Shown piece after piece: positions 37,644 to 46,689 of a stretch of 64,000 nt of DNA (positions within the stretch are counted from its first letter, which is position 1; each line of letters opens with the position of its first letter). A program made the position numbers and the translations under genes. The notes under the pieces were generated by a model. The model did no database searches and was not told where the DNA came from. It was given only the letters and a program-made list of their open reading frames with translations. Where the stretch lies: NCBI GenBank assembly GCA_965223465.1, contig OZ245025.1, positions 2,356,001 through 2,420,000 on the forward strand, given 5' to 3'. This stretch comes from JAAELZ01 sp965223465. Lineage in GTDB: Bacteria; Pseudomonadota; Gammaproteobacteria; Arenicellales; Poriferihabitantaceae.

Positions 37644-38279
37644 ATGAATATCCTAGCTTGTGGTGCGCTGGCAAACGAACTCATTGCCCTAAAAAATCTG
37701 AATCACTGGCAACACTTAAAAATTACTTGCCTGCCCGTACACTACCATCAAACGCCGCACAAAATCCCGCTAGCGGTTGACACAGCCATTGAAAAGATTC
37801 GCCAGCATAGCGACGAGCAGATACTGGTGGCTTACGGTGATTGCGGCACCGGCGGGCTGCTGGACAAAGTTTTACTTAAGCATGGTGTTGAGCGCCTACC
37901 CGGTGCACATTGCTACGCATTCTTTGCAGGATGTGAGCGCTTTGATCAGCTACACGAGGCAGAAGTTGGTACTTTTTACCTCACTGATTTTCTGGTAGCG
38001 CATTTTGATACCTATGTTTGGTGTATGCTGGGATTGGACAAGCAGCCTGATTTATTGGAAATGTATTTTGGTAATTATAAAAAACTTACCTATTTAGCCC
38101 AGACCAAATCTAAAACCTTAAAGAAACAAGCACTACAACACGCGCATACTCTGGGACTCGAATTTGACTATATTTATACCGGATACGGTGAGCTCGGCGG
38201 CGCGCTGGAAGGGTTGATCCGGGTTGCAGAGCCCAAAATGCAGAATCGTACCACCGCGATGCAAACATGCCAAATCTGA
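37644..38279 (+). CDS. DUF1638 protein
   Basis: 211 residues. The sequence NILACGALANELIAL, YGDCGTGG near 67-74, and GCERFD are the conserved Cys/Gly features of DUF1638. The family has no established function but often lies beside corrinoid methyltransferase genes, as here, so a role in corrinoid or methyl-group handling is a reasonable guess. It begins 27 nt after the corrinoid protein and overlaps the next gene by 13 nt, indicating tight co-expression. Confidence 0.85.
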   Translation: MNILACGALANELIALKNLNHWQHLKITCLPVHYHQTPHKIPLAVDTAIEKIRQHSDEQILVAYGDCGTGGLLDKVLLKHGVERLPGAHCYAFFAGCERFDQLHEAEVGTFYLTDFLVAHFDTYVWCMLGLDKQPDLLEMYFGNYKKLTYLAQTKSKTLKKQALQHAHTLGLEFDYIYTGYGELGGALEGLIRVAEPKMQNRTTAMQTCQI

Positions 38280-38584
38280 TTACCATTTACTGGCGCGATA
38301 TCCCAGCGCAGGTGATGGCCAAACAAGGCAGACAGCGCGCGCGGCATCAACTTTCTGAGCGATTTCAGGTGGCGATTGATCGCGCTGCGATGCGGGCCAA
38401 AAAAACCAATGCGGATGCTTATTTGGACGATTGGTATCGGCATACCGAAAAACAACGGGGTGATATTCATGAGCTGGTACAGCAACAAGCCGATAAGCTG
38501 GAGGCAGCGTACAACGATAAGCGCCTGGAGGCCATCATTAAAAATAAGGGCAAAGAGCCGACCCTTTCAGTGGTGAGTTCCTAA
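38267..38584 (+). CDS. Small Virulence_fact-domain protein
   Basis: 105 residues, cytoplasmic and highly charged: ITIYWRDIPAQVMAK at the start, then a helical region ending in QQADKLEAAYNDKRLE. It matches what I recall of the small 'virulence factor' Pfam family, whose name is historical. Homologues are commonly found in the same gene cluster with split methylene-THF reductase and corrinoid genes, so the name is misleading here. It overlaps DUF1638 upstream and abuts the next gene by 1 nt. Confidence 0.78.
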   Translation: MPNLITIYWRDIPAQVMAKQGRQRARHQLSERFQVAIDRAAMRAKKTNADAYLDDWYRHTEKQRGDIHELVQQQADKLEAAYNDKRLEAIIKNKGKEPTLSVVSS

Positions 38585-38585
38585 G

Positions 38586-39056
38586 ATGTATTTCATGCGC
38601 AAATGGTCGGTATCGCACGCCCCACTTTTTGATTGGCTCTACAAACATTTTGAATGGATGCTGGTGGCGCTCGAACCCTTGTGGCTCAAAATCGGCTATG
38701 ACCGGGTGGAAAAACCCATTACGTTTGTTGAGAAACACGTAAAAGGGTTTTTGTTTGATTGCCAGATGTGCGGTCAATGTTCCTTACATGATACGGGTAT
38801 GTCCTGCCCGATGAATTGTCCCAAACAACTTCGCAATGGACCTTGTGGTGGCGTGCGTACAGACGGCACTTGCGAAGTGAAGCCGGAGATGCCATGCGTG
38901 TGGGTGGAAGCCTGGCGGGGTAATCAGCTGATGCACGATTCGAGGTTGATACTGGCGGTGCAATTTCCAGTGGATTATCGCTTAAAAGGACGTTCTTCCT
39001 GGCTGGCTGAGGTACGTAAGAAGCGTGATCAGGCGTTTTACGCCAGCTCCCATTAA
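38586..39056 (+). CDS. Methylene-THF reductase C-terminal-domain protein (Cys-rich, Fe-S candidate)
   Basis: 156 residues. A cysteine-rich middle carries C59, C62, C65, C74, C78, C87 and C96, C104 (CQMCGQC, SCPMNCPK, NGPCGG), the pattern of the MTHFR_C domain thought to hold an iron-sulfur cluster. In acetogens and related bacteria this protein partners MetF and supplies electrons. Here it is separate from, and just upstream of, the catalytic subunit (21 nt gap), so the reductase is split. Confidence 0.88.
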   Translation: MYFMRKWSVSHAPLFDWLYKHFEWMLVALEPLWLKIGYDRVEKPITFVEKHVKGFLFDCQMCGQCSLHDTGMSCPMNCPKQLRNGPCGGVRTDGTCEVKPEMPCVWVEAWRGNQLMHDSRLILAVQFPVDYRLKGRSSWLAEVRKKRDQAFYASSH

Positions 39057-39077
39057 TGCGAAATTAGGGTTGTATGT

Positions 39078-40085
39078 ATGCCTTTTGCGGATGAGCCCAA
39101 AGCAGGTGAAAACCTCCCCATTTTACCCGGACATGTTTCACCAGGCCGGCTAGAGCGCGTTTTGCGGATGGGTGCATTTGCCGTCACCACCGAGTTGGCG
39201 CCGCCCGATTCGGCTGATCCACAAGAGGTTTATCGCCAGGCAGCATTATTTGATGGGGTGGTCGATGGTATCAATGCAACGGATGGGTCTGGCGCGAATT
39301 GCCATATGTCGAGCATTGCGGTATGTGCTTTATTAAGCCGGAAAGGTTACTCGAGCGTGTTACAAATGGCTTGTCGGGATCGGAATCGGATTGCCATTCA
39401 GGGAGAAATTTTGGGCGCTTCTGCCATGGGTGTGGCGAATGTGTTATGTCTGACTGGAGATGATGTGTCTGCGGGAGATCATCCCGAGGCCAAACCGGTG
39501 TTTGATCTAGGCGCGATGACATTATTGAAAACTGTGCGTATGATGCGTGATGAAAGTCGCTTTTTGAGTGGTCGTAAGCTCGATGAGCCACCACGGTTGT
39601 TTATCGGTGCAGCAGCCAATCCATTTGCACCACCCCTGGCGTTTCGCCCCGAACGGTTAGCCAGTAAAATTAAAGCGGGTGCCCAGTTTATCCAGACCCA
39701 ATATTGCTTTGATATTCCCCAGTTTAAAGAATACATGGCGCGCGTGAGAGATCTGGGTTTGCTCGATAAAGTCTATATACTGGCAGGCATTGGCCCGATG
39801 GTGTCAGCGCGTTCGGCTTCGTGGATTCGCGATAATGTGCCGGGCATTCACATCCCCGATGAGATTATTAGTCGATTGCTTGGCGCGGGTAAAAGACAGA
39901 AAGCCGAAGGTCGAAAAATATGTATCGAATTGATTCAGCAGTTGCAGGAAATAGAAGGCGTTGCAGGAGTCCACATTATGGCCTATCGGCAAGAAGAGGC
40001 GGTTGAATCAATTGTAAAACAATCAGGCGTATTGGGTGATAGGATACCCTGGTATCCAGACATGAATACCGACAAGGCGGCTTGA
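39078..40085 (+). CDS. metF: Methylenetetrahydrofolate reductase (MetF-like)
   Basis: 335 residues with the TIM-barrel MTHFR pattern: VTTELAPPDSADP near the N-terminus, GINATDGSGANCHMSS, LCLTGDD near 125, FIGAAANPFAPP, and QFIQTQYCFD. It interconverts 5,10-methylene-THF and 5-methyl-THF. With the Cys-rich partner it probably uses ferredoxin or an Fe-S relay, not only NADH. In this island it could turn methyl-THF from demethylation into methylene-THF for oxidation, or the reverse. Confidence 0.9.
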   Translation: MPFADEPKAGENLPILPGHVSPGRLERVLRMGAFAVTTELAPPDSADPQEVYRQAALFDGVVDGINATDGSGANCHMSSIAVCALLSRKGYSSVLQMACRDRNRIAIQGEILGASAMGVANVLCLTGDDVSAGDHPEAKPVFDLGAMTLLKTVRMMRDESRFLSGRKLDEPPRLFIGAAANPFAPPLAFRPERLASKIKAGAQFIQTQYCFDIPQFKEYMARVRDLGLLDKVYILAGIGPMVSARSASWIRDNVPGIHIPDEIISRLLGAGKRQKAEGRKICIELIQQLQEIEGVAGVHIMAYRQEEAVESIVKQSGVLGDRIPWYPDMNTDKAA

Positions 40086-40116
40086 TGAACCTACCCACTC
40101 CAAACCAAGAAGACGT

Positions 40117-41022
40117 ATGACCACTACCAAACTCAGTTCGCCCAGCAAAGAAATTGTTATCGGTTTTGATCAACCATTTGTGATGATTGGTGAACGGATC
40201 AACCCGACCGGACGTAAAATCCTAGCCAAAGAAATGCAGGCAGGGAACTACAGCCGGGTTGAAAAAGATGTACGGGCGCAGGTGGCTGCGGGCGCGCAAA
40301 TGCTGGACGTGAATGCAGGTATTCCATTGGCCGATGAGCCCAAAATTCTGGCTGAAACCATCCAATTGGTGCAATCAATCACGGATGTGCCGCTGTCAAT
40401 CGACTCTTCTATCGTTGCTGCGCTGGAATCCGGCTTGGCGGTGTATCAGGGTCGAGCACTGGTCAATTCTGTCACGGGTGAGGAAGAGCGTCTGGAACAG
40501 GTGCTGCCATTGGTAAAAAAATACGACGCTGCAGTGGTGGCGATTTCCAATGATGAAAGCGGCATTTCTGAAGACCCGAATGTACGTTATGAGGTCGCCA
40601 AGAAAATTGTTGAGCGTGCACAGGATTACGGTGTTAAAGCTGCAGATGTGGTGGTAGACCCGTTGGTGATGCCCGTCGGTGCGGTCAATGACGCGGGTCA
40701 GCAGGTGATGCAGTTGATCAGCCGTTTGCGCAATGAGCTCAAGGTGAATACCACTTGTGGCGCTTCTAATTTCAGTTTTGGTATCCCCAATCGAAACGGA
40801 ATAAACGGCGCTTTTATCAGTATGGCAATTGGTGCGGGTATGACGTCTGCGATTGTCAATCCGCTCCATTCAGAAGTCGTACAAGCCGTGCGTGCAGCCG
40901 ATGTGGTGATGGGGAATGACCCGCATTGTGCAAACTGGATCAAATGTTATCGCGAGCCACAAGCTGAAAACAGGGTTGCTCCAGAAGGTCGACGTAGAGC
41001 TCGCAGAAGACGAAGATCATGA
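40117..41022 (+). CDS. Methyl-THF:corrinoid methyltransferase (pterin-binding domain)
   Basis: 301 residues. The domain opens with FVMIGERINPTGRK, then QMLDVNAGIP, LSIDSSIVAALESGL and NSVTGEE, the pterin-binding barrel shared by AcsE/MtvA-type enzymes and MetH. It would move methyl groups between the corrinoid protein and tetrahydrofolate. The C-terminus is an unusual Arg-rich tail (GRRRARRRRRS), also seen in two other proteins of this window. It overlaps the next gene by 4 nt (ATGA). Confidence 0.9.
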   Translation: MTTTKLSSPSKEIVIGFDQPFVMIGERINPTGRKILAKEMQAGNYSRVEKDVRAQVAAGAQMLDVNAGIPLADEPKILAETIQLVQSITDVPLSIDSSIVAALESGLAVYQGRALVNSVTGEEERLEQVLPLVKKYDAAVVAISNDESGISEDPNVRYEVAKKIVERAQDYGVKAADVVVDPLVMPVGAVNDAGQQVMQLISRLRNELKVNTTCGASNFSFGIPNRNGINGAFISMAIGAGMTSAIVNPLHSEVVQAVRAADVVMGNDPHCANWIKCYREPQAENRVAPEGRRRARRRRRS

Positions 41023-41432
41023 CCCAACAAGATTTAAGCAACGTCCCACTTGATCAACCGGTTCACTTAACCGGAAGTTGCTTATGCGCAGGGGTGCGCT
41101 ATCGGATAGAAGGCACAGTGCGGGGGGTGGTGAATTGTTTTTGCAGTCAATGCCAAAAAACCAGTGGGCACTATGTCGCGGCGACACGGGTCAATAACCA
41201 CGAATTGCTAATTGACTCAGACACAACCTTAAAATGGTACGATTCTTCGCCGGGCTATCAACGTGGTTTTTGTCATCGTTGCGGGAGCAGTTTGTTTTGG
41301 CGTCGTCTGGATAGTGATCAGACCAGTGTCATGGCCGGCACGTTGGATAAACCAACCGGGCTAAAAACCGTTGCCAGTATCCACGAACAGGATGCTAGCG
41401 ATTATTTTGAAATTCCCAAAATATCCATCTAA
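41019..41432 (+). CDS. GFA/CENP-V family zinc protein
   Basis: 137 residues with the Cys pattern of the Gfa fold: C21 and C23 in GSCLCAG, C40, C42 and C45 in NCFCSQCQ, and HRCGSSLFWR later. The family is named after a glutathione-dependent formaldehyde-activating enzyme, though many members do not have that activity. Formaldehyde-linked chemistry would suit a demethylation cluster; that link is inference. Translationally coupled to the upstream methyltransferase. Confidence 0.85.
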   Translation: MTQQDLSNVPLDQPVHLTGSCLCAGVRYRIEGTVRGVVNCFCSQCQKTSGHYVAATRVNNHELLIDSDTTLKWYDSSPGYQRGFCHRCGSSLFWRRLDSDQTSVMAGTLDKPTGLKTVASIHEQDASDYFEIPKISI

Positions 41433-41486
41433 TCAGGTTCGGTTTTAGGGCATTTGTTTGGTTCAGATTTAGCCTAAACTAGACCC

Positions 41487-43508
41487 ATGAACAAGCAGCA
41501 GGCCAAAATCGTCTTCACCCCCTCCGGAATAAGAGGAGAAGTTGCAGTGGGCACGGACATACTGACAGCCGCACGCGCGCTGGGTGCGGATCTGGATACG
41601 GTTTGTGGGGGTAACGGTGTATGCGGTCGTTGCAAAATTCAGTTGAGTGAGGGTGATTTCCCCAAGCACCAGGTTATCTCAAAACGTGCGCACTTATCTG
41701 CGGTTACTGCGGAGGAACGAACGCTGTATCCCGAGGATAGGATCGACCAGGGTTTCAGGCTAGGGTGCCGAGCGCAAATAAACGGTGATGTGGTGATCGA
41801 TATTCCACCTGAAAGCCAGGTACACCAGCAGGTTGTGCGTAAAGCGGCAGAAGCCCTTGAAATAGAGGCTAAGCCGGTAGTAAGGCTTATCGTGGTAGAA
41901 GTGGCTGAGCCCAAGCTCGATTCGCCCAGCGGTGATCTGGAAAGGCTCAAAGAGGCAATCGAATTTGAAATGGGCCTGGGCGAGCTTGATATTGATGCAT
42001 CCATTTTACCCAAACTGCAAAGAGTATTGCGCCAGGGAAACTGGCAGCTCAGTGTTGCAATTTATCAATCCTCTAGAATAATAGGAATTTGGTCGGGTGA
42101 ACAAACCCAGGCGTATGGCCTGGCGGTGGATATCGGTTCGACCACAATTGCGGGTCATCTTTGCGATTTGAGCGATGGCAAGGTACTGGCGTCTGCTGGT
42201 TTGATGAATCCGCAAATTCGTTTTGGCGAGGATTTGATGAGCCGGGTTTCCTATTCGATGATGAACCCTGGCGGGGATCAGGAAATGACGCGGGAAGTGC
42301 GTGCAGGAATTAATCAATTAATCGATGATTTACTGGCGCAATCAGATATTTCGCGTGAGTTGTTGTTGGATGCTGTATTCGTGGGCAATCCGGTGATGCA
42401 TCATTTATTTCTGGGAATCGATCCGATTGAGCTCGGGGGTGCACCGTTTGCATTGGCCACCCAGGCATCGCTGAATCTAGCTGCGCGCGAGCTCGGTATC
42501 AAGATGGCGGCTGGTGCGCGTACTTATATATTGCCCTGTATCGCGGGACACGTCGGCGCGGATGCAGCGGCGGTGGTGCTTGCAGAAGCCCCTTATAAGC
42601 AATCTGCGATCACCCTGATTATTGATGTGGGTACCAATGCAGAAATCATATTGGGTAATCAGGTTCAGGTGGTGGCGGCTTCGTCGCCTACCGGCCCAGC
42701 ATTTGAAGGTGCGCAAATCAGCCACGGGCAGCGTGCGGCACCGGGTGCGATTGAGCGCGTGAGAATCAACCCTGAAACGCTTGAACCAAAATATCGGGTG
42801 ATCGGTATTGAGCCATGGTCAGATGAAGCGGGATTTGACGAAGCTGCCCAAAAAGTTGGGATCAGCGGGATTTGCGGGTCGGGAATTATCGAAGCTATTG
42901 CTGCACTGTTTTTAGCTGGGGTGGTTCGTGCCGATGGGATTATTGATCCAGCCAAGGCCAGCGTATCCAACCGTATTGAATCAACCGGTAAAACCTTTGC
43001 ATACCGGCTGGTTGAGGGTGAGCCGGGCATCGTGATTACCCAAAACGATGTACGCGCGATTCAGTTGGCAAAGGCCACACTCTACGCCAGCGTCAGGCTG
43101 CTGATGGACAAACTTGCAATTGAAAAGATTGAACGTATTCGCTTTGCGGGTGCCTTCGGCGCGCATATCGAGCCGAAGTATGCGATGATACTCGGCATGA
43201 TCCCGGACTGCCCCTTAGATAAAGTACAAGCGGTGGGTAACGCTGCGGGTACCGGCGCACGTATTGCCTTGTTAAGTCAGGCAGCGCGCCTCGAAATAGA
43301 AACCCAGGTTGCCCGGTTGGAGAAAATCGAAACGGCAACCGAAAGCAAGTTTCAGGAATACTTTGTCGCGGCGATGGCGATTCCGCATCAAACAGATGCC
43401 TTCCCAAATTTAAGCCAGCACGTTTCTTTGCCTCGACATGAAGTTACCTCGCAATCTGGGCGTAACCGTCGCCGACGGCGTACCACTGAATCATCACAAA
43501 AGTATTGA
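41487..43508 (+). CDS. Reductive activator of corrinoid proteins (RamA/RACo-like)
   Basis: 673 residues. N-terminal 2Fe-2S ferredoxin domain with C40, C46, C49 (VCGGNGVCGRCK) and a fourth Cys near 84. A linker and then an ASKHA-type ATPase domain follow: GLAVDIGSTTIAGHL near 212, IIDVGTNAEIILG near 377, and GICGSGIIEAIA near 463. Such proteins use ATP to reduce inactive Co(II) corrinoid. The protein ends in a basic tail (GRNRRRRRTTESSQKY), similar to its neighbours. Its presence supports a working methyl-transfer system. Confidence 0.92.
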   Translation: MNKQQAKIVFTPSGIRGEVAVGTDILTAARALGADLDTVCGGNGVCGRCKIQLSEGDFPKHQVISKRAHLSAVTAEERTLYPEDRIDQGFRLGCRAQINGDVVIDIPPESQVHQQVVRKAAEALEIEAKPVVRLIVVEVAEPKLDSPSGDLERLKEAIEFEMGLGELDIDASILPKLQRVLRQGNWQLSVAIYQSSRIIGIWSGEQTQAYGLAVDIGSTTIAGHLCDLSDGKVLASAGLMNPQIRFGEDLMSRVSYSMMNPGGDQEMTREVRAGINQLIDDLLAQSDISRELLLDAVFVGNPVMHHLFLGIDPIELGGAPFALATQASLNLAARELGIKMAAGARTYILPCIAGHVGADAAAVVLAEAPYKQSAITLIIDVGTNAEIILGNQVQVVAASSPTGPAFEGAQISHGQRAAPGAIERVRINPETLEPKYRVIGIEPWSDEAGFDEAAQKVGISGICGSGIIEAIAALFLAGVVRADGIIDPAKASVSNRIESTGKTFAYRLVEGEPGIVITQNDVRAIQLAKATLYASVRLLMDKLAIEKIERIRFAGAFGAHIEPKYAMILGMIPDCPLDKVQAVGNAAGTGARIALLSQAARLEIETQVARLEKIETATESKFQEYFVAAMAIPHQTDAFPNLSQHVSLPRHEVTSQSGRNRRRRRTTESSQKY

Positions 43509-43511
43509 ATA

Positions 43512-44267
43512 ATGCCAACGCCACTGTACACCCCCAAAGATACGCCCGCACTTGTAGTCGATACCGATTTGTACGCAAATCGTGCGATAAAAAATACTGC
43601 AGCAAAGCCCGTCGACGCGTTTATCGTGCCTAAGCGTTCGGGCCGTGCGTGGACCATGCAAGCGGGACAGGTTTGTCGCATTGTCGCTGTTGAGGGCCCG
43701 CAAGTCGTTGATTTCAACGCCTGGAATCGGCATGATCCAAATGAGCGATTTTGGGCATCACGTACTCGCCAATTAGTCGGTGCGCACGTTAAACCCTATG
43801 ATCAGCTGTGGTCCTGCTTGCCCTATTTGCGCCCGATAATGACGGTGACGGATGAATCACTGAATTATGGTATTGATGCAGACGGTGCGGGTTGCCATGA
43901 TTTGTTAGGCACGCGCTGTGATCCGTATATTCATAAGCTACTCACCGGTGAAGATCTGGATTGCTGCTGTCACAGTAATTTGCTGCGTGCAGCGAGTGAG
44001 TACGGCTTGCAGGAAAGCGATATCCATGATGTGATTAATATTTTTCAGGTAACCGGCTTGACTGAAGACACGGAAAAATATTTCGTTAAACCGTGCCCGG
44101 CTAAACAGGGGGATTATTTTGAGTTTTACGCGGAGATCGATTTAATTTGTGCCTTATCCACCTGTCCGCATGGCGATATGTCCAAGCCAGTTTGGGGCGA
44201 GGGCGCGGTTGATCCGGTCGAAATCTGTCGACCGATCGGGGTGGAGCTTTATGAAAGTACGCTGTAG
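43512..44267 (+). CDS. DUF1989 (urea carboxylase-associated) family protein
   Basis: 251 residues. The core KRSGRAWTMQAGQVCRIVAVEGPQV and DFNAWNRHDPNERFWASRTRQL, then CHDLLGTRCDPY, are typical of DUF1989 proteins found with urea carboxylase or aminomethyltransferase genes. Biochemical role is not settled. It starts 3 nt after the corrinoid activator, so it is in the same operon. Urea from the nearby creatinase offers one possible link. Confidence 0.88.
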   Translation: MPTPLYTPKDTPALVVDTDLYANRAIKNTAAKPVDAFIVPKRSGRAWTMQAGQVCRIVAVEGPQVVDFNAWNRHDPNERFWASRTRQLVGAHVKPYDQLWSCLPYLRPIMTVTDESLNYGIDADGAGCHDLLGTRCDPYIHKLLTGEDLDCCCHSNLLRAASEYGLQESDIHDVINIFQVTGLTEDTEKYFVKPCPAKQGDYFEFYAEIDLICALSTCPHGDMSKPVWGEGAVDPVEICRPIGVELYESTL

Positions 44268-44285
44268 TTGCTGCCTGCCTGTATT

Positions 44286-45308
44286 TTATTCTTCTTCTTG
44301 CGTCCGATTCTTTTCCGCCAGAATGAGGCGGCGCTCATCGCGCGGTGGCAGACCAAACATATCGCGATAACACTTACTGAAATGCGGGGCGGAGGCAAAG
44401 CCGCAAGCCACCGATATTTCTACAATGGATTTTTCTGTTTGCAGCAATAACAGGCGCGCGTTGCGCAAACGTAAGCCGAGATAATACTGCGTGGGCGTAC
44501 ATTGCAGATAGTTTCTGAACAAGCGTTCCAGCTGGCGACGCGAAATTTTAACGTAGCCGGCGAGCTCATCCGGGCTAAGCGGCTCTTCCAAATTAGACTC
44601 CATTAACAATACCGCTTCGGTTAATTTGGGTTGACTGGTGCCAAGTTTCTGGCGCAAAGGAATGCGCTGATGATCCTGCATACTGCGCACGCGATCGATC
44701 AAAATCTCTTCTGAAATGGTCGCAGACATGCTCGGGCCATGTTCCTTGGAAATCAACTCAAGCATCATATCGATGGGCGTGGTGCCACCCGCGCAGGTAT
44801 AACGATCACGGTCTATTTCGTAGATGTCGTCCGTGAGTTGAAGTTTAGGGAATTCTTCTCGCATCGAAGCCAGGCGTTCCCAATGAACCGTGCAACGATA
44901 ACCGTCCAGTACCCCTGATTTGGCGAGTAAATAGCTTCCGTTACAAAGCGCACCCAAGGCGACGTTCTTTTTGGATAAAGACCGCAAACACTCACCCATG
45001 GATTGTGACCATGCCAAATTGACTTTCACCCCACCGCAAACAAATAATGCAGCGTAGTTAGCGGCCAAATCTTTACCCGATCTGGCGGGCGTTACTTCAA
45101 CTCCATTGCTTGCGACTACCGGCTTACCATCCACCGAAACCGTCTCCCAACTAAATAGATTCTTACCCGAGACCCGGTTTGCCAATCTAAGTGTATCGAT
45201 CGCCGCTGCGTAGGCGATAAGCGAAAATCCGGGAACGGTTAAAAACGCGTATTTCGTGGGTGTTTCTACGTTATCGGATGGATCGAGTTTTGAGACGACT
45301 TGGCTCAT
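44286..45308 (-). CDS. GlxA-family transcription regulator (GbdR/SouR-like)
   Basis: 340 residues from the ATG at 45308 (a TTG just upstream is an alternative). The N-terminal half is a DJ-1/PfpI-like sensor domain (about 18-190, with AALFVCGG and GALCNGSYLLA). The C-terminal half is an AraC-type double helix-turn-helix (about 235-330, DELAGYVKISRRQLERLFR and SIVEISVACGFASAPHFSKCYRDMFG). This architecture is that of GbdR and SouR, which sense glycine betaine, dimethylglycine or sarcosine in Pseudomonas. It is divergent from creatinase and probably activates that gene and the island. Confidence 0.9.
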   Translation of the reverse strand: MSQVVSKLDPSDNVETPTKYAFLTVPGFSLIAYAAAIDTLRLANRVSGKNLFSWETVSVDGKPVVASNGVEVTPARSGKDLAANYAALFVCGGVKVNLAWSQSMGECLRSLSKKNVALGALCNGSYLLAKSGVLDGYRCTVHWERLASMREEFPKLQLTDDIYEIDRDRYTCAGGTTPIDMMLELISKEHGPSMSATISEEILIDRVRSMQDHQRIPLRQKLGTSQPKLTEAVLLMESNLEEPLSPDELAGYVKISRRQLERLFRNYLQCTPTQYYLGLRLRNARLLLLQTEKSIVEISVACGFASAPHFSKCYRDMFGLPPRDERRLILAEKNRTQEEE

Positions 45309-45447
45309 CAAGGTTCAGCTTAGAGATTAATTCGAATTTAGCATTTTATTCCGATTGCGACTATTAATTATTCGCGCATCGGCGCGTACTTATTGAGATG
45401 CGCTAAAGCGTGATAAATTCCATCTTTTACCATTATGTGGCCAGAAA

Positions 45448-46650
45448 ATGACCCTCCCCAGCCTGATAAATATTGATAATGGCACGCGACCGCAAGGTAC
45501 TTTTAGTGCGACAGAAATGAATCGGCGGCTTACCGGGCTGCGCAATCTAATGGCGCAGCTGGGGGTAGATACCGTGGTGATGAGCTCTTATCACAACATC
45601 AATTATTACAGTGATTTTCTATATTGTTCATTTGGACGCAATTATGCGCTGGTGATTACCGATCAGAATCAGACATCTTTAAGCGCCAATATTGATGGTG
45701 GGCAACCCGCGCGGCGCACTTTTGGCGACAATCTCGTGTATACGGATTGGCAGCGCGACAATTATTACAAAGGCCTTGCGACGCTGATCAAGGGTAAACA
45801 AATCGTCGGTGTGGAATTTGATCAGGTCTCGTTGCAAATGATGGATAAGTTGAAAGCCGTACTGCCTGATTGTACGTTTGTGGACATTAGCGAAGGCGCG
45901 ATGAAGTTACGCATGATCAAATCAGCCGAGGAAATTGAACATATCAGCAAGATGACCAAAATTGCCGATCTGGGGGGCGAGGCTTGTGTCGAGGCGATCG
46001 ATGTAGGAGTTGCAGAACATGAGGTGGCGCTGCATTCAACCCAGGCAATGGTCAAAGAAATTGCGCGCGTATTTCCTGACGCTGAATTGCTCGATACCTG
46101 GACCTGGTTTCAATCCAGCATCAATACCGACGGTGCGCATAATCCAGTGACTTCGCGCAAAATTGAAGCAGGCGATATCTTGAGTCTCAATTGTTTTCCA
46201 ATGGTGGCGGGTTATTATGTCGCTTTAGAGCGCACCTTATTTGCGAAAAGCGTATCGGACGAACATCGCCGCTTGTGGGAGATCAATTGTCAAGTCCACG
46301 ATGCCGGCAAAGCCCTGATTCAACCAGGCGCGCGTTGTTGTGACATCGCGCATGCGTTGAATGAAATTTATGCAGAACGCGATTTGTTGCAATATCGAAC
46401 TTTTGGTTATGGGCATTCATTTGGGGTCTTATGCCATTACTATGGCCGGGAGGCAGGGCTTGAGTTACGTGAAGATATCGAAACCGTGTTACAACCCGGC
46501 ATGGTGGTATCCATGGAGCCGATGATTATGCTGCCCGAGGGCCTGCCTGGTGCGGGCGGCTATCGCGAGCATGATATTCTGGTCGTGGGTGAAAGCGGAT
46601 CCACCAATATCACCGGCTTTCCGTACGGACCAGAACATAACGTGATTTAG
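45448..46650 (+). CDS. Creatinase (creatine amidinohydrolase)
   Basis: 400 residues, the normal size. The sequence follows Pseudomonas putida creatinase very closely as I remember it: SYHNINYYSDFLYCSFGR, SANIDGGQP-RRT, MDTWTWFQS-INTDGAHNPVT (here LDTWTWFQS), GYGHSFG, and PMIMLPEGLPGAGGYREHD. The catalytic His is H231. This M24-fold enzyme hydrolyses creatine to sarcosine and urea without metal. Sarcosine oxidase is encoded 20 kb away in the same window. Confidence 0.95.
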   Translation: MTLPSLINIDNGTRPQGTFSATEMNRRLTGLRNLMAQLGVDTVVMSSYHNINYYSDFLYCSFGRNYALVITDQNQTSLSANIDGGQPARRTFGDNLVYTDWQRDNYYKGLATLIKGKQIVGVEFDQVSLQMMDKLKAVLPDCTFVDISEGAMKLRMIKSAEEIEHISKMTKIADLGGEACVEAIDVGVAEHEVALHSTQAMVKEIARVFPDAELLDTWTWFQSSINTDGAHNPVTSRKIEAGDILSLNCFPMVAGYYVALERTLFAKSVSDEHRRLWEINCQVHDAGKALIQPGARCCDIAHALNEIYAERDLLQYRTFGYGHSFGVLCHYYGREAGLELREDIETVLQPGMVVSMEPMIMLPEGLPGAGGYREHDILVVGESGSTNITGFPYGPEHNVI

Positions 46651-46689
46651 CTACCGGGCATTAAGGTGTGTCGGCTAAAATAGCGGCCT

